Of a DNA stretch of 32,726 nt, positions 1-9,338 are shown piece by piece (position 1 is the stretch's first letter; every line of letters begins with the position of its first letter). Source of the stretch: Symsagittifera roscoffensis (lineage: Eukaryota > Xenacoelomorpha > Acoela > Convolutidae); assembly GCF_963678635.1 (NCBI RefSeq), contig NW_026970645.1:1-32726 (forward strand). The letters are read 5' to 3'. Made by a program: the position numbers and the translations under genes. The notes under the pieces were generated by a model. It saw nothing but the letters and a program-made list of their open reading frames with translations, searched no databases and was not told the origin of the DNA.

Positions 1-2690
1 ATCCGAGACAACTTGACAAATACAAGAATGAACAGTTTTGATTGGAAACGAAATGAACCATTCAGGTCATCTGAAATTAAAGCATCCTAGTTACTGCTGA
101 CTAGAAATTTGTAAGAGCACAAGTGTCCACTTCAGAACAAACATACTTTTTTTCCAGCACTTCCAAAAAAAAGATTTGATTGAATTCTGTTTTGAATGTT
201 TATACTCTTAAAATTTCTTGTCTCGGCTAAGACTGTTCTGAAACGGAGTCGAGGGTGCCTCCGTTTCAGAACAGTCTTACCCGAGACAACTTGACAAATA
301 CAAGAATGAACAGTTTTGATTGGAAACGAAAAGAATCATTCAGGTCATCTGAAATTAAAATATCCTAGTTACTGCTGGCTGGAAATTTGTAAGAGCACAA
401 GTGTCCACTTCAGAACAAACATACCTATTTTCCAGCATTTTCGAAAAAATTTTGATTGAATTCTGTTTTGAATGTTGATACTCTTAAAATTTCTTGTCTC
501 GGCTAAGACTGTTCTGAAACGGAGTCGAGGATGCCTCCGTTTCAGAGCAGTCCCATCCGAGACAACTTGACAAATACAAGAATGAACAGTTTTGATTGGA
601 AACGAAAAGAACCATTCAGGTCATCTGAAATTAAAGCATCCTAGTTACTGCTGGCTGGAATTTGTAAGAGCACAAGTTTCCACTTCAGAACAAACATACT
701 TTTTTTCCAGCACTTCCAAAAAAAAGATTTGATGGAATTCTGTTTTGAATGTTTATACTCTTAAAATTTCTTGTCTCGGCTAAGACTGTTTCAGAACAGT
801 CTTATCCGAGACAACTTGACAAATACAAGAATGAACAGTTTTGATTGGAAACGAAAAGAATCATTCAGGTCATCTGAAATTAAAGCATCCTAGTTACTGC
901 TGGCTGGAAATTTGTAAGAGCACAAGTGTCCACTTCAGAACAAACATACCTATTTTCCACCACTTTCGAAAAAAAAATTTGATTGAATTCTGTTTTGAAT
1001 GTTGATACTCTTAAAATTTCTTGTCTCGGCTAAGACTGTTCTGAAACGGAGTCGAGGGTGCCTCCGATTCAGAACAGTCTTATCCGAGACAACTTGACAA
1101 ATACAAGATTGAACAGTTTTGATTGGAAACGAAAAGAACCATTCAGGTCATCTGAAATTAAAGCATCCTAGTTACTGCTGGCTGGAAATTTGTAAGAGCA
1201 CAAGTGTCCACTTCAGAACAAACATACCTATTTTCCAGCACTTCCAAAAAAAGATTTGATTGAATTCTGTTTTGAATGTTGATACTCTTAAAATTTCTTG
1301 TCTCGGCTAAGACTGTTCTGAAACGGAGTTGAGGGTGTCTCCGTTTCAGAGCAGTCTTATCCGAGACAACTTGACAAATACAAGAAAGAACAGGTTTGAT
1401 TGGAAACGAAACGAACCATTCAGGTCATCTGACATTAAAGCATCCTAGTTACTGCTGGCTGGAAATTTGTAAGAGCACAAGTGTCCACTTCAGAACAAAC
1501 ATACTTTTTTTCCAGCACTTCCAAAAAAGAGATTTGATTGAATTCTGTTTTGAATGTTGATACTCTTAAAATTTCTTGTCTCGGCTAAGACTGTTCTGAA
1601 ACGGAGTTGAGGGTGTCTCCGTTTCAGAGCAGTCTTATCCGAGACAACTTGACAAATACAAGAATGGACAGTTTTGATTGGAAACGAAACGAACCATTCA
1701 GGTCATCTGACATTAAAGCATCCTAGTTACTGCTGGCTGGAAATTTGTAAGAGCACAAGTGTCCACTTCAGAACAAACATACTTTTTTTCCAGCACTTCC
1801 AAAAAAGAGATTTGATTGAATTCTGTTTTGAATGTTGATACTCTTAAAATTTCTTGTCTCGGCTAAGACTGTTCTGAAACGGAGTTGAGGGTGTCTCCGT
1901 TTCAGAGCAGTCTTATCCGAGACAAATTGACAAATACAAGAATGGACAGTTTTGATTGGAAACGAAACGAACCATTCAGGTCATCTGACATTAAAGCATC
2001 CTAGTTACTGCTGGCTGGAAATTTGTAAGAGCACAAGTGTCCACTTCAGAACAAACATACTTTTTTTCCAGCACTTCCAAAAAAGAGATTTGATTGAGTT
2101 CTGTTTTGAATGTTGATACTCTTAAAATTTCTTGTCTCGGCTAAGACTGTTCTGAAACGGAGTTGAGGGTGTCTCCGTTTCAGAGCTGTCTTATCCGCGA
2201 CAACTTGACAAATACAAGAATGGACAGTTTTGATTGGAAACGAAACGAACCATTCAGGTCATCTGACATTAAAGCATCCTAGTTACTGCTGGCTGGAAAT
2301 TTGTAAGAGCACAAGTGTCCACTTCAGAACAAACATACTTTTTTTCCAGCACTTCCAAAAAAAAGATTTGATTGAATTCTGTTTTGATTGTTTATACTCT
2401 TAAAATTTCTTGTCTCGGCTAAGACTGTTCTGAAACGGAGTCGAGGGTGCCTCCGTTTCAGAACAGTCTTATCCGAGACAACTTGACAAATACAAGAATG
2501 AACAGTTTTGATTGGATACGAAAAGAACCATTCAGGTCATCTGAAATTAAAGCATCCTAGTTACTGCTGGCTGGAAATTCGTAAGAGCACAAGTGTCCAC
2601 TTCAGAACAAACATACCTATTTTCCAGCACTTCCTAAAAAAGATTCGATTGAATTCTGTTTTGAATGTTTATACTCTTGAAATTTCTTGT
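1..2690. repeat. Tandem satellite array, about 278 bp per unit
   Basis: The landmark CCGAGAC (CCGCGAC in one unit) recurs at 3, 281, 557, 806, 1084, 1361, 1639, 1917, 2195 and 2473, giving spacings of 278, 276, 249, 278, 277, 278, 278, 278 and 278. That is nine full units plus a last unit cut off near 2690. The array runs off the left edge, so its true length is unknown. Units fall into variants: some have CCTATTTTCC, others CTTTTTTTCC, at the same place. The units starting at 1361-2195 are the most alike and share further variants, suggesting recent local homogenisation. No open frame is conserved between units, so it is not protein coding. It may sit in an intron of the protease gene that follows, but that is inference. 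Confidence 0.97.
220..287. repeat. Satellite hairpin, 29-bp arms
   Basis: The arms at 220-248 and 259-287 are reverse complements except for one C/C mismatch (227 against 280), with a 10-nt loop at 249-258. The same hairpin recurs in every unit, in slightly diverged form. Around 779-812 the central part is missing, which shortens that unit to 249 bp and leaves a shorter palindrome. In the four hairpins between about 1300 and 2200 one arm base is changed. The truncated last unit lacks it. Confidence 0.93.
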
Positions 2691-2801
2691 CAAGATGCAC
2701 GAATTCTCAATTATGATATGACTTGCTGATCGGATTCCAAAATACTGAAAATTCTAGATATTTTCTATAAACGTTTTCGGGTTTTTCATTTCAATTTTCA
2801 G

Positions 2802-3241
2802 CGCAAATAGAACAGCTCCCAAGTTTCCATGATTCACTCTACCATGTTTTTGTTGACGTGATCTTGAAACCCAATTTGACAAACACCTTTGCTAATATAG
2901 AAAAACTAACTAACACATATGTGATCACCAGCTCTTGGAAAAAAATCTCACCAGCTTTTGGAAGAAAACATGGTTATTTTGCAACAATATGGCAACATCT
3001 TGCACAAGTTAGCAATGTTACTGAGATAATCAAAAATTGGCTTGATATCGTTTTTGTTGATGCGTGTTTTGGTGATTCATTTTTGTTTAAAACATGTCAC
3101 TCTTTTGAATTGACAAACTTTGTGTTCAGGAAGCCTTATTCTTTGAAACACGCATGGAATCCAACGCTGCTTCAAGGGGAGGTCAGATGTGCAGCGAAGA
3201 CAACATCTGTGTCGAAAGTGCAATTAAGGGTACTTAAGTGA
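2802..3241 (+). CDS. Putative internal exon of a divergent trypsin-like gene
   Basis: A convincing acceptor (AATTTTCAG, ending at 2801) opens a frame that stays free of stops to the TGA at 3239-3241. No usable ATG lies at the beginning, so this reads as an exon and not a free-standing gene. A donor-like GAG|GTCAG near 3180 would end the exon and remove the last 20 codons. Parts of the translation vaguely fit the middle of a trypsin fold: YVITSSW where YVTGWG is usual, then LAQVSNVTEIIKNW where the strand before a conserved cysteine sits. The match is weak. What supports it is the protease C-terminal exon 0.8 kb downstream on the same strand. It could equally be a chance open frame or part of an unrelated gene. 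Confidence 0.35.
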
Positions 3242-3951
3242 CAGATGGGTCCACTACTTACAAACAAGTTTTTGGGCGAATAATCTTATATCAAAATGGT
3301 CTATTAAGGGAGAGGATGAAACTGTGATCTTCAGGAGGGCAATCTGATATCCTTTGAAATTTTTTTTTTCGATAAAAAAGAGTGAATAGAAGACAAAAGA
3401 GTAATTTTTATAAAAAAAAATAAAAAACATTTATTCTTCGACTGATGTTTTTGCTCGAAGCTTCTCAAAAAAAATCCATACGAAATTGGGAAACCTGATT
3501 TCTTATCATACTTTCGTAACCTTCAATTATCATCAAGAAATTTTAGTAATAAATTCGAAAAAAAATTATATAAATCCTTGTCAAGTGACAAATTGAAACA
3601 AGAGTAAATAATGGCTGAGCAAAAATAAATGACGAATCCTTGATAAACTCTCTGCAAAAAATTTTTTTTTAATTCACGTTTGAGCTATCAATGGTTTATC
3701 GCTGGTTTATCCTGATCAAAAAATCGTTGAATCATCGAGAACTCAACTTTGGATTATCAATGAAAGCTGAAAATTAATCTAGGAGACATCATTCGGTTCT
3801 TGCTCACCCCGGCTATTTGTTAGTCGTTTATTTTTCATCGTTAATATATGAAATTTAAAAAAACTAGCGAGGATTATAATTGTAATATAAACCCGGTTTC
3901 TCAAACCAGGTATTAATTAGTTTGCTGCTTTTTAATCAACAGATGCATATA
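3242..3951. other. Intron or intergenic stretch
   Basis: AT-rich sequence with A/T runs and scattered stops in all frames. If the two flanking protease-like exons belong together, this is the intron between them, bounded by GAG|GTCAG near 3180 and TTTACAG at 3958. I see no RNA gene or repeat in it. Confidence 0.4.
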
Positions 3952-3958
3952 TTTACAG

Positions 3959-4195
3959 ATGCAACGGACCCATCTATTTAAAAAACAAACAGATGCAAAT
4001 ATTTGTCATTTGGATGACGGTAATCCTTTATACACGTTCCAATGCGGATCATTCACTCCGAAATGTCTCTATGGAGTAGCGAGCTACTACAAAAGCGTTA
4101 GCAACACACCGGGTGAATTCTGCAATGGAGGCAGTTTCTTTGCCAATGTGCTCAGATTTCATGCTTGGATAACCGGTGTTATACAGCATAATTGA
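3959..4195 (+). CDS. Terminal exon of a trypsin-like serine protease homologue
   Basis: This is the C-terminal part of an S1 (trypsin) family protein. The exon opens after a TTTACAG acceptor at 3952-3958 and runs to a stop at 4193-4195. DANICHLDDGNPLYTFQC aligns with the catalytic-serine segment of trypsins (D..C.GDSGGPL...C). Here LDDGNP replaces GDSGGP, so the nucleophilic serine position reads Asp and the product should not be catalytic. KCLYGVASYY, FCNGGSFFANV and WITGVI follow, matching the usual GxxSxG...CxxxPGVYTxV...WI tail, with cysteines placed for the 191-220 disulphide. The acceptor could instead be the CAG at 3985-3987 (before ATGCAAAT), which leaves the frame unchanged. Upstream exons are beyond or within the satellite region. 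It may be a secreted non-catalytic homologue or a decaying gene. Confidence 0.6.
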   Translation: MQRTHLFKKQTDANICHLDDGNPLYTFQCGSFTPKCLYGVASYYKSVSNTPGEFCNGGSFFANVLRFHAWITGVIQHN

Positions 4196-4250
4196 GCTGA
4201 AAATGAATAGTTGCTCTGAAAAACAATCCAGTTTTTTAAATTTTTTTCCC

Positions 4251-4256
4251 AATAAA
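4251..4256 (+). terminator. AATAAA poly(A) signal of the protease homologue
   Basis: AATAAA lies 55 nt after the stop codon of the trypsin-like terminal exon and is followed by a GTGTGATT stretch, the usual arrangement at the 3' end of an animal gene. Confidence 0.6.
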
Positions 4257-5109
4257 GTGTGATTAGTTTCATTATGTCATTTGTGATTGATAAACTTATT
4301 ATATCATCCAGGCCCTTTTCAAGGCAATGTGAGTGCGGGACGATAAAACCTTTGATGACTCTAGCTTTGAGTAAACCAAGGTATTTGTCATTTGTAACCA
4401 GTAAGGTTTCTAACCCAATTTGTTTATACGGAAATGCCAGTCATACAATTTCTTAAATAACTAGTCTTTCATAGACCTTTCATGCAAGTTTCGTTAGATA
4501 TGGGTTTCTATGAAAATTGTATGGGCTTCCATATATGAAAAAAAAAGTTGTAAAAATTTAGCAAAACTTATCAGTGGAAGAGTTGAGAGCGTGTATCACG
4601 AGTTTGGGATAAAGAGAGAGGATAACTTAGTTGTCTCATTGCTTAGCCATCCGGACCAATTGTCGTTTCAGAGAAACAGTAAAAAAGACAATTACTTACT
4701 TTAATTTTCCATTGAAGTTTTTTTCATCGTTGCAAAAAAAAAACTAAAATGTTTGGGTTTAAAAATTGGCTGCTCACTTGATATTAGCAATTTGAGTGAA
4801 ATCATTTTGTTCTCATTTTGATCCGTCTTTATCGAAACATCTAAAACGAAACTTCTTGATGTTTGGTGAAATGCATTCCTGAAAAAGGATGCACTTGGTT
4901 TAAGACAAACAATTTTGGAGTTGAATGGGAGCAAAGCCAAGAAATTTGTGAAAAAGAAGTAGATACAGCTTTAGGTTGAAAACATTTCCGTCAATTATTC
5001 ATTTAATAGACTTTTCAGATCTTTCTTTTTTTAGTCTTGTTTGAGTTATACATAATAAGCGCTCTTGTTTGATTTATCTTGGGATACAGAAAAAAATCAT
5101 TTTTTCTAA
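4257..5109. other. Intergenic, no gene seen
   Basis: Only short open frames of 60-80 codons occur, on both strands, without signal peptide, domain or repeat pattern. The element inserted at the right end of this stretch. Confidence 0.6.
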
Positions 5110-5113
5110 ATTG
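5110..5113 (+). repeat. Target-site duplication, left copy (ATTG)
   Basis: ATTG directly precedes the TG of the 5' LTR and is repeated directly after the CA of the 3' LTR at 22548-22551. A 4-bp duplication fits a Ty3-type integrase. Confidence 0.85.
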
Positions 5114-5228
5114 TGGAACCTGATCTAAACTACATTTTATGATTGGATAAATTAGATATTTTACCAATGTAAAGTATTTAATATTAACCAATCATGATCC
5201 ATCTGACTAACAATCCACTTATTTGTAA

Positions 5229-5256
5229 GTGCTGAAATTACTTGTAATTTCAGCAC
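5229..5256. repeat. Perfect 13-bp hairpin inside the LTR
   Basis: GTGCTGAAATTAC at 5229-5241 is followed by TT and then its exact reverse complement at 5244-5256. The 3' LTR has the same structure at 22253-22280. It lies about 60 nt before AATAAA, so it could fold in the transcript or bind a dimeric factor as DNA; the sequence does not decide. Confidence 0.9.
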
Positions 5257-5317
5257 CAGAGAGATTTGAATTTAACTTAGAAATTAGTTGAACTCTCCCG
5301 AGTACTTCAGCAGCCGC

Positions 5318-5323
5318 AATAAA
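5318..5323 (+). terminator. LTR poly(A) signal AATAAA (5' copy)
   Basis: AATAAA in the middle of the LTR. The 3' copy at 22342-22347 would serve transcript end formation; this 5' copy must be bypassed or lie upstream of the cap site. Confidence 0.5.
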
Positions 5324-5496
5324 CCAGTATACCCTAGATCTATTGAGCCTAGCAGAGACTAGTTAAACAACCTGAGACTAGATAGTATAAGAGTAAGATT
5401 AGGATCGGTATTAGACTAAGAAGTTGCACGAATCTATCCGGCCGAAAATAAGATAGCGTGACGAGCAGACGGTGTACCCTATCCGAAATTACTCTA

Positions 5497-5523
5497 TGAG
5501 TTATACACTTCGGTTATAACTCA
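5497..5523. repeat. Hairpin forming the LTR 3' terminus
   Basis: TGAGTTATA at 5497-5505 pairs with TATAACTCA at 5515-5523, loop of 9 nt. The right arm is the very end of the LTR, so the U5 end processed by integrase is part of an inverted repeat. The same occurs at 22521-22547. Confidence 0.85.
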
Positions 5524-5525
5524 TC

Positions 5526-5547
5526 TGGTGCGACCATAAGTCTCGAA
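5526..5547 (+). other. Probable primer binding site
   Basis: TGGTGCGACC begins two bases after the LTR. A tRNA ending GGTCGCACCA would pair. The downstream bases TCTCGAAC (5540-5547) also resemble the complement of a T-loop (GTTCGAGA), so pairing might extend over about 22 nt, although the spacing is one base shorter than a standard tRNA. I could not name the tRNA; the CGACC core is reminiscent of arginine-type primer sites of insect elements. Confidence 0.6.
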
Positions 5548-5610
5548 CAAGACCTTAATAGCTTAGAATTAACCAATAATAGATTAGAATTTAGACAAAA
5601 CATTTACAAA

Positions 5611-5844
5611 ATGTTATACGACGATAATTTAATCGAAATGTCTCTACGACTCAATAGATCAGAGCCAATATTCCGAACGATAACAGAACTACCCGGAATT
5701 GGAAGAAGACCTCGAACCAGAGACGACATGCGACAAAGTAGAAACTTACCATATAGTTATATGATAGTTCGGCAAAAGTCAACACAAACTTTTGTATTTA
5801 GAATACTACTAGCAATGAATTTAGATTTTCATTTGCAAACATAA
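5611..5844 (+). CDS. Leader ORF, 77 aa, unknown
   Basis: This is the first ATG-initiated frame after the primer site and runs 77 codons. The product is rich in Arg, with a patch GRRPRTRDDMRQSR (about residues 31-44), and has no recognisable domain. It could be a small accessory protein, a first coding exon spliced to gag (CAAAA|GTCAAC at 5777/5778 to CCCAG| at 6157 keeps the frame, but the donor is weak), or an untranslated leader that is open by chance. Its position between primer site and gag is normally packaging-signal territory. Confidence 0.35.
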   Translation: MLYDDNLIEMSLRLNRSEPIFRTITELPGIGRRPRTRDDMRQSRNLPYSYMIVRQKSTQTFVFRILLAMNLDFHLQT

Positions 5845-6137
5845 AATTTTGAAGTCAATGTTCAAAATCATTTCAGGCGCTAAACAAAATTTTTAATATA
5901 CAATAACGATTGATAAAAAGATCTCAGATCGTTTTCCTAAATTCTGCAGTAATATACAAAACATGTTTGGAAAATATTTATTGAAAATCAAAATAAAAAT
6001 TAGTAGCATGACAATAAACTGTTAGTAATCATAAAATCATCAGTTGTCTCAGCTTCATCACCTAAAACATAACAGCAATTATAAGCTCACTAATATCATT
6101 AAAACACTAAATCTTTTTTAAAAAACAAATCAGTCCA
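5845..6137 (+). other. Untranslated leader before gag
   Basis: A/T-rich, with stops in all frames. It contains several acceptor-like AG sites (TTTCAG at 5871-5876; further CAGs from 6041 to 6157), which could end a 5' intron. No gene is seen. Confidence 0.5.
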
Positions 6138-6143
6138 TGTAAA

Positions 6144-9056
6144 ACAGAGTTCCCAGATGTAAGTATCAAAAGACAAATTATCGATCACTATCTAAAAGAT
6201 ATATGTAACCTAACACAACAATACGGAATCTACTCCATAGAATTCAGCTCACCAAACCAGAATCACAGTAAATATATAATTCAAACAGACGACCTTGCTT
6301 TAGAATTTTCAAAAGTATTCTCAGAATATATAAAAAGCATCCAATATCATAACTCACAAAGAGCAAACTCCATATTCACCAATGAAGTTTTTGCGATAAT
6401 ATATAGTTATATCTCGATATTAGAAAACGAAATCCAGATACCAAATGTCTCACCGACAGAAACATCTAAACATATAAGAGTACGACATGAAATCACACTA
6501 CTCTCTAGTTTTCTAAATATAATTAAAGAAAATTTCACGAAAGATGAAGTTTCACAACATACAAAACACGACTTACAAAAAATTTTGGCATGGTTCATAA
6601 TAGATTATTTCACACATAATATTGATTTAATTTCACAAGCAAGAAAAAATTTTAGACCCCAAAACTCAAACGATGATACTGCCATTACAGAACAATCAGA
6701 CTATGTTTGGGACCCCGAATGGTCTCATCCCGCATTCATAAACTGCTTACAATCAATCTCAAGTCAAGCAATAAGTACGATATCTTATGTAAGAGATTAT
6801 GTAAGAGTAATACCATTAACCATTGATGCAACACCATTAAACTATAATACATTTTTACCCGATATGCAAAATAATAGTTTAAACTCTACAGTCATACACA
6901 ATGAAAACCTCAATGGAACTAGGAATCTTACTCAACAAGATATCCAGACACCATCACACTTCATAAATGAAGAAATCGTACACACAACAACTACACAACA
7001 AAGTATTTCACCAATACGTCCAAACTTAACAACACCAAGAAATACAAACCCTTCACAAACACAGGTAACCTTACAATCAACCGTTAAACCTTCGGTTGCC
7101 CCAAAATATTCACACATGGATTACCAAACATACAGACCCATAACAATACCGCCAAAAACACGCAAAACGTTCACTAGAAACAACTTTGCAGACCATAATT
7201 ATAATTACACACATCCATCAAAAACAAATTATCATCAACGAAAAAATTTTAGTAATTATACAAGATCTCGAAACTGGGATAACCCAATGGCACCACCTAA
7301 TTCAGTAAATTTCCAAACAAATTTACATCCTCCACAGGATCGTAGTGAAAACTATCCATTTTTTCAACAAAATAAAAATAAAAAACAAACATCTTATCAA
7401 ATGGATTACTTATCCTCAGATGATGATTTCTTACAACCAGATATATTTGCACCCTATAATCAAGAATATCGTGGACAAGGAATACAGAAATCACATACAT
7501 ATAATAGAATTTTTTCTCCACAACCAATAGATACACAAAATCAACAACCAATTCAGCAACAAAACCCAATGATTGCAAACTCGTACCAACCAACACAAAT
7601 GCAAAATGAAATACCACTCCCATATTATCTTCAACAACACGAAATAACAAGAAATCAACTTTCAAATTTTTCTCAAATGCCAAATGCAGCAGAATCATTA
7701 CAAATGACAATGAATCCATACCTTATGGGTGGATCATCAATAACATCAAATAAACCTTTAATGGTATTCACAGGAACAGACCCTGAATATTCTGTAGAAG
7801 ATTATTTAAATGCAGTAACAGCAAATTTGATTTTAAATATAGGACCTGAACCAATTAATACGCCACTACATCAAAACTGGATACATCGACGCACAGCGTT
7901 AATACAAACAACTTTAGATGGCGCAGCCCAAAAATGGTTTTCAGTATTGCCTATAGAAATAAAATCAAATTGGAAAAGGTTTACACAAGAATTTTCAAAA
8001 ATGTTTGACTCCGAAAGAAACAAACAACAACAAAGAGTTTTATGTAATGAAATTCGCAGATTACCAAACGAAACCATCAAGCAATTAGCAGTACGAATCG
8101 AAACACTAGTTCGAAAAGCATATTCATTAAATACACATGACTATAAAAACACAAAGATGACAGAAATCCTAATGATGACCTTAACACCACAATTAAGGAA
8201 AATAGCAATAAAAAAGAGAGCATCCCATCCTTCTTCAATTCGAGAACCCGATTTAGATTTTCGAAAACTAGTAGACAAACTAGAACAAGCAGAAATCACG
8301 ATGAAACTCGAAGAAACGGAAAATCTGAAATTACAATACGTTAACAGAATTGAAACAGCTTCCACAAATATAAACAATATACAGGAATCAGATACAGACC
8401 TCGTTGAAAAAATCACTGAAATACTCAATATTTACGAAAAACACCCAAACTTTAAAGGCAAACCATCTTTCAAAAAATGGTGTAATTATTGCCGACGATA
8501 TGGACATAGTATTTCTGAATGTAGACAAAAACAGCAAGACAATCAAAATAAACCTCAAAAATATAAAGAACCAAATAAATCATTCTATCAATACATGAAA
8601 AAAGATCAAAATCTACCGAACAAAACAGTCTACAGCAACAACAGTTCAGGAAAACCACTCCCGAACAATACAAATTATACAAGAAATCAATCACCATATA
8701 ACTCAAGTTATAGAGGAAGATCACCAGAACGAAGAAACACGCAAAATTCATCACAAAATCACTACAATAGACCAAATAGTCGAAATAACTACTCCAAATC
8801 AAATTCAAATACACAACGATTTGTTTCTAGACCTAATTCCCAATCAAGAAATAATTACTGTCCAAACAATCAATCACGAAATTCATCATACAATAGGAAT
8901 AGAAACTACTCCTATAATCGGAATAGAAGTTATTCAAACAACCGAAACCAGAATTACCCGAACAATCAATCAAGGAATAACTCATATAATAGATCGAACT
9001 ATAACAGACCAAACAATAATTACCAAAACAGATCGCGAAATAATTCACAAAATTGA
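6144..9056 (+). CDS. Gag polyprotein (capsid and nucleocapsid)
   Basis: Structural polyprotein that would assemble the particle and bind genomic RNA. The frame is open for 970 codons from 6144, but the first in-frame ATG inside it is at 6864. ATG at 6138-6140 is in frame but is followed at once by TAA (6141-6143). The 147 codons before 6585 look like real protein and must belong to it, so the true start is either this interrupted ATG or an upstream exon. About 400-580 codons after 6585 lies a Ty3-type capsid region (FTGTDPEYSVEDYLNAV, GAAQKWFSVLP). A CCHC zinc knuckle, CNYCRRYGHSISEC, spans 8481-8522. The tail is a long Asn/Arg/Ser/Tyr-rich basic tract, probably RNA binding and disordered. 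The frame meets TGA at 9054-9056. Confidence 0.85.
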   Translation, partial: TEFPDVSIKRQIIDHYLKDICNLTQQYGIYSIEFSSPNQNHSKYIIQTDDLALEFSKVFSEYIKSIQYHNSQRANSIFTNEVFAIIYSYISILENEIQIPNVSPTETSKHIRVRHEITLLSSFLNIIKENFTKDEVSQHTKHDLQKILAWFIIDYFTHNIDLISQARKNFRPQNSNDDTAITEQSDYVWDPEWSHPAFINCLQSISSQAISTISYVRDYVRVIPLTIDATPLNYNTFLPDMQNNSLNSTVIHNENLNGTRNLTQQDIQTPSHFINEEIVHTTTTQQSISPIRPNLTTPRNTNPSQTQVTLQSTVKPSVAPKYSHMDYQTYRPITIPPKTRKTFTRNNFADHNYNYTHPSKTNYHQRKNFSNYTRSRNWDNPMAPPNSVNFQTNLHPPQDRSENYPFFQQNKNKKQTSYQMDYLSSDDDFLQPDIFAPYNQEYRGQGIQKSHTYNRIFSPQPIDTQNQQPIQQQNPMIANSYQPTQMQNEIPLPYYLQQHEITRNQLSNFSQMPNAAESLQMTMNPYLMGGSSITSNKPLMVFTGTDPEYSVEDYLNAVTANLILNIGPEPINTPLHQNWIHRRTALIQTTLDGAAQKWFSVLPIEIKSNWKRFTQEFSKMFDSERNKQQQRVLCNEIRRLPNETIKQLAVRIETLVRKAYSLNTHDYKNTKMTEILMMTLTPQLRKIAIKKRASHPSSIREPDLDFRKLVDKLEQAEITMKLEETENLKLQYVNRIETASTNINNIQESDTDLVEKITEILNIYEKHPNFKGKPSFKKWCNYCRRYGHSISECRQKQQDNQNKPQKYKEPNKSFYQYMKKDQNLPNKTVYSNNSSGKPLPNNTNYTRNQSPYNSSYRGRSPERRNTQNSSQNHYNRPNSRNNYSKSNSNTQRFVSRPNSQSRNNYCPNNQSRNSSYNRNRNYSYNRNRSYSNNRNQNYPNNQSRNNSYNRSNYNRPNNNYQNRSRNNSQN
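6160..6167 (+). promoter_or_regulatory. Strong splice-donor-like site at the gag start
   Basis: GTAAGTAT sits 22 nt after ATG 6138, just inside the gag frame. Retroviruses place the donor for subgenomic env mRNA in the same neighbourhood, in some cases inside the first gag codons. It is a candidate donor for the ORFs downstream of pol. Use is not shown by sequence alone. Confidence 0.4.
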
Positions 9057-9338
9057 CACTCAAGTTATAATAATCGTTATAGAAATTATTCCCAATCACC
9101 ACACCGGAATAATAATAACTATAATAATTCTAATAATCGCCACAGAAGTAGTACACCTAAACATCAAAGACATATTAATCAAGTACAATCTAATCCAGAA
9201 ACAACATCAGACCCTCCAGGTATTGATGACACAGTAAATGATACGTTACAACTCAATCAAATCAACTGTGAATCATCAGATTCAGAAAGCGATACAGAAA
9301 ACACTCTCTCCATCAATATGATTAAAAGTCGAAAATGA
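9057..9338 (+). CDS. Gag C-terminal extension beyond an in-frame TGA
   Basis: After TGA 9054-9056 the same frame stays open for 93 codons, to TGA 9336-9338. The composition continues the gag tail (Asn/Arg/Ser/Tyr rich), then turns acidic (SSDSESDTENT). There is no new ATG at its beginning, so it is translated only by reading through the TGA, or the TGA is a recent nonsense change in what was one frame. It overlaps the start of the pol frame, as gag and pol do in frameshifting elements. Confidence 0.6.
   Translation, partial: HSSYNNRYRNYSQSPHRNNNNYNNSNNRHRSSTPKHQRHINQVQSNPETTSDPPGIDDTVNDTLQLNQINCESSDSESDTENTLSINMIKSRK

Larger units (their letters stand above)
5114..5523 (+). repeat. 5' LTR
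   Basis: 410 bp, starting TGGAACC and ending AACTCA. It matches 22138-22547 base for base on visual comparison except A5448/G22472. It contains AATAAA and two hairpins. No clear TATA box is placed with confidence. Confidence 0.97.

Noticed and set aside
1-2690. CRISPR-like array
   Set aside because: Units are 278 bp with no unique spacers, in animal DNA; this is a satellite.
2508-2729. 73-codon frame at the end of the satellite
   Set aside because: It lies within a satellite unit and is not preserved in the other units.
8821-9237. 138-codon plus-strand frame overlapping the gag tail
   Set aside because: It is the shifted reading of the Asn/Arg/Tyr-codon repeats of gag; Ile/Thr repeats follow from AAT/CGA-type codons.
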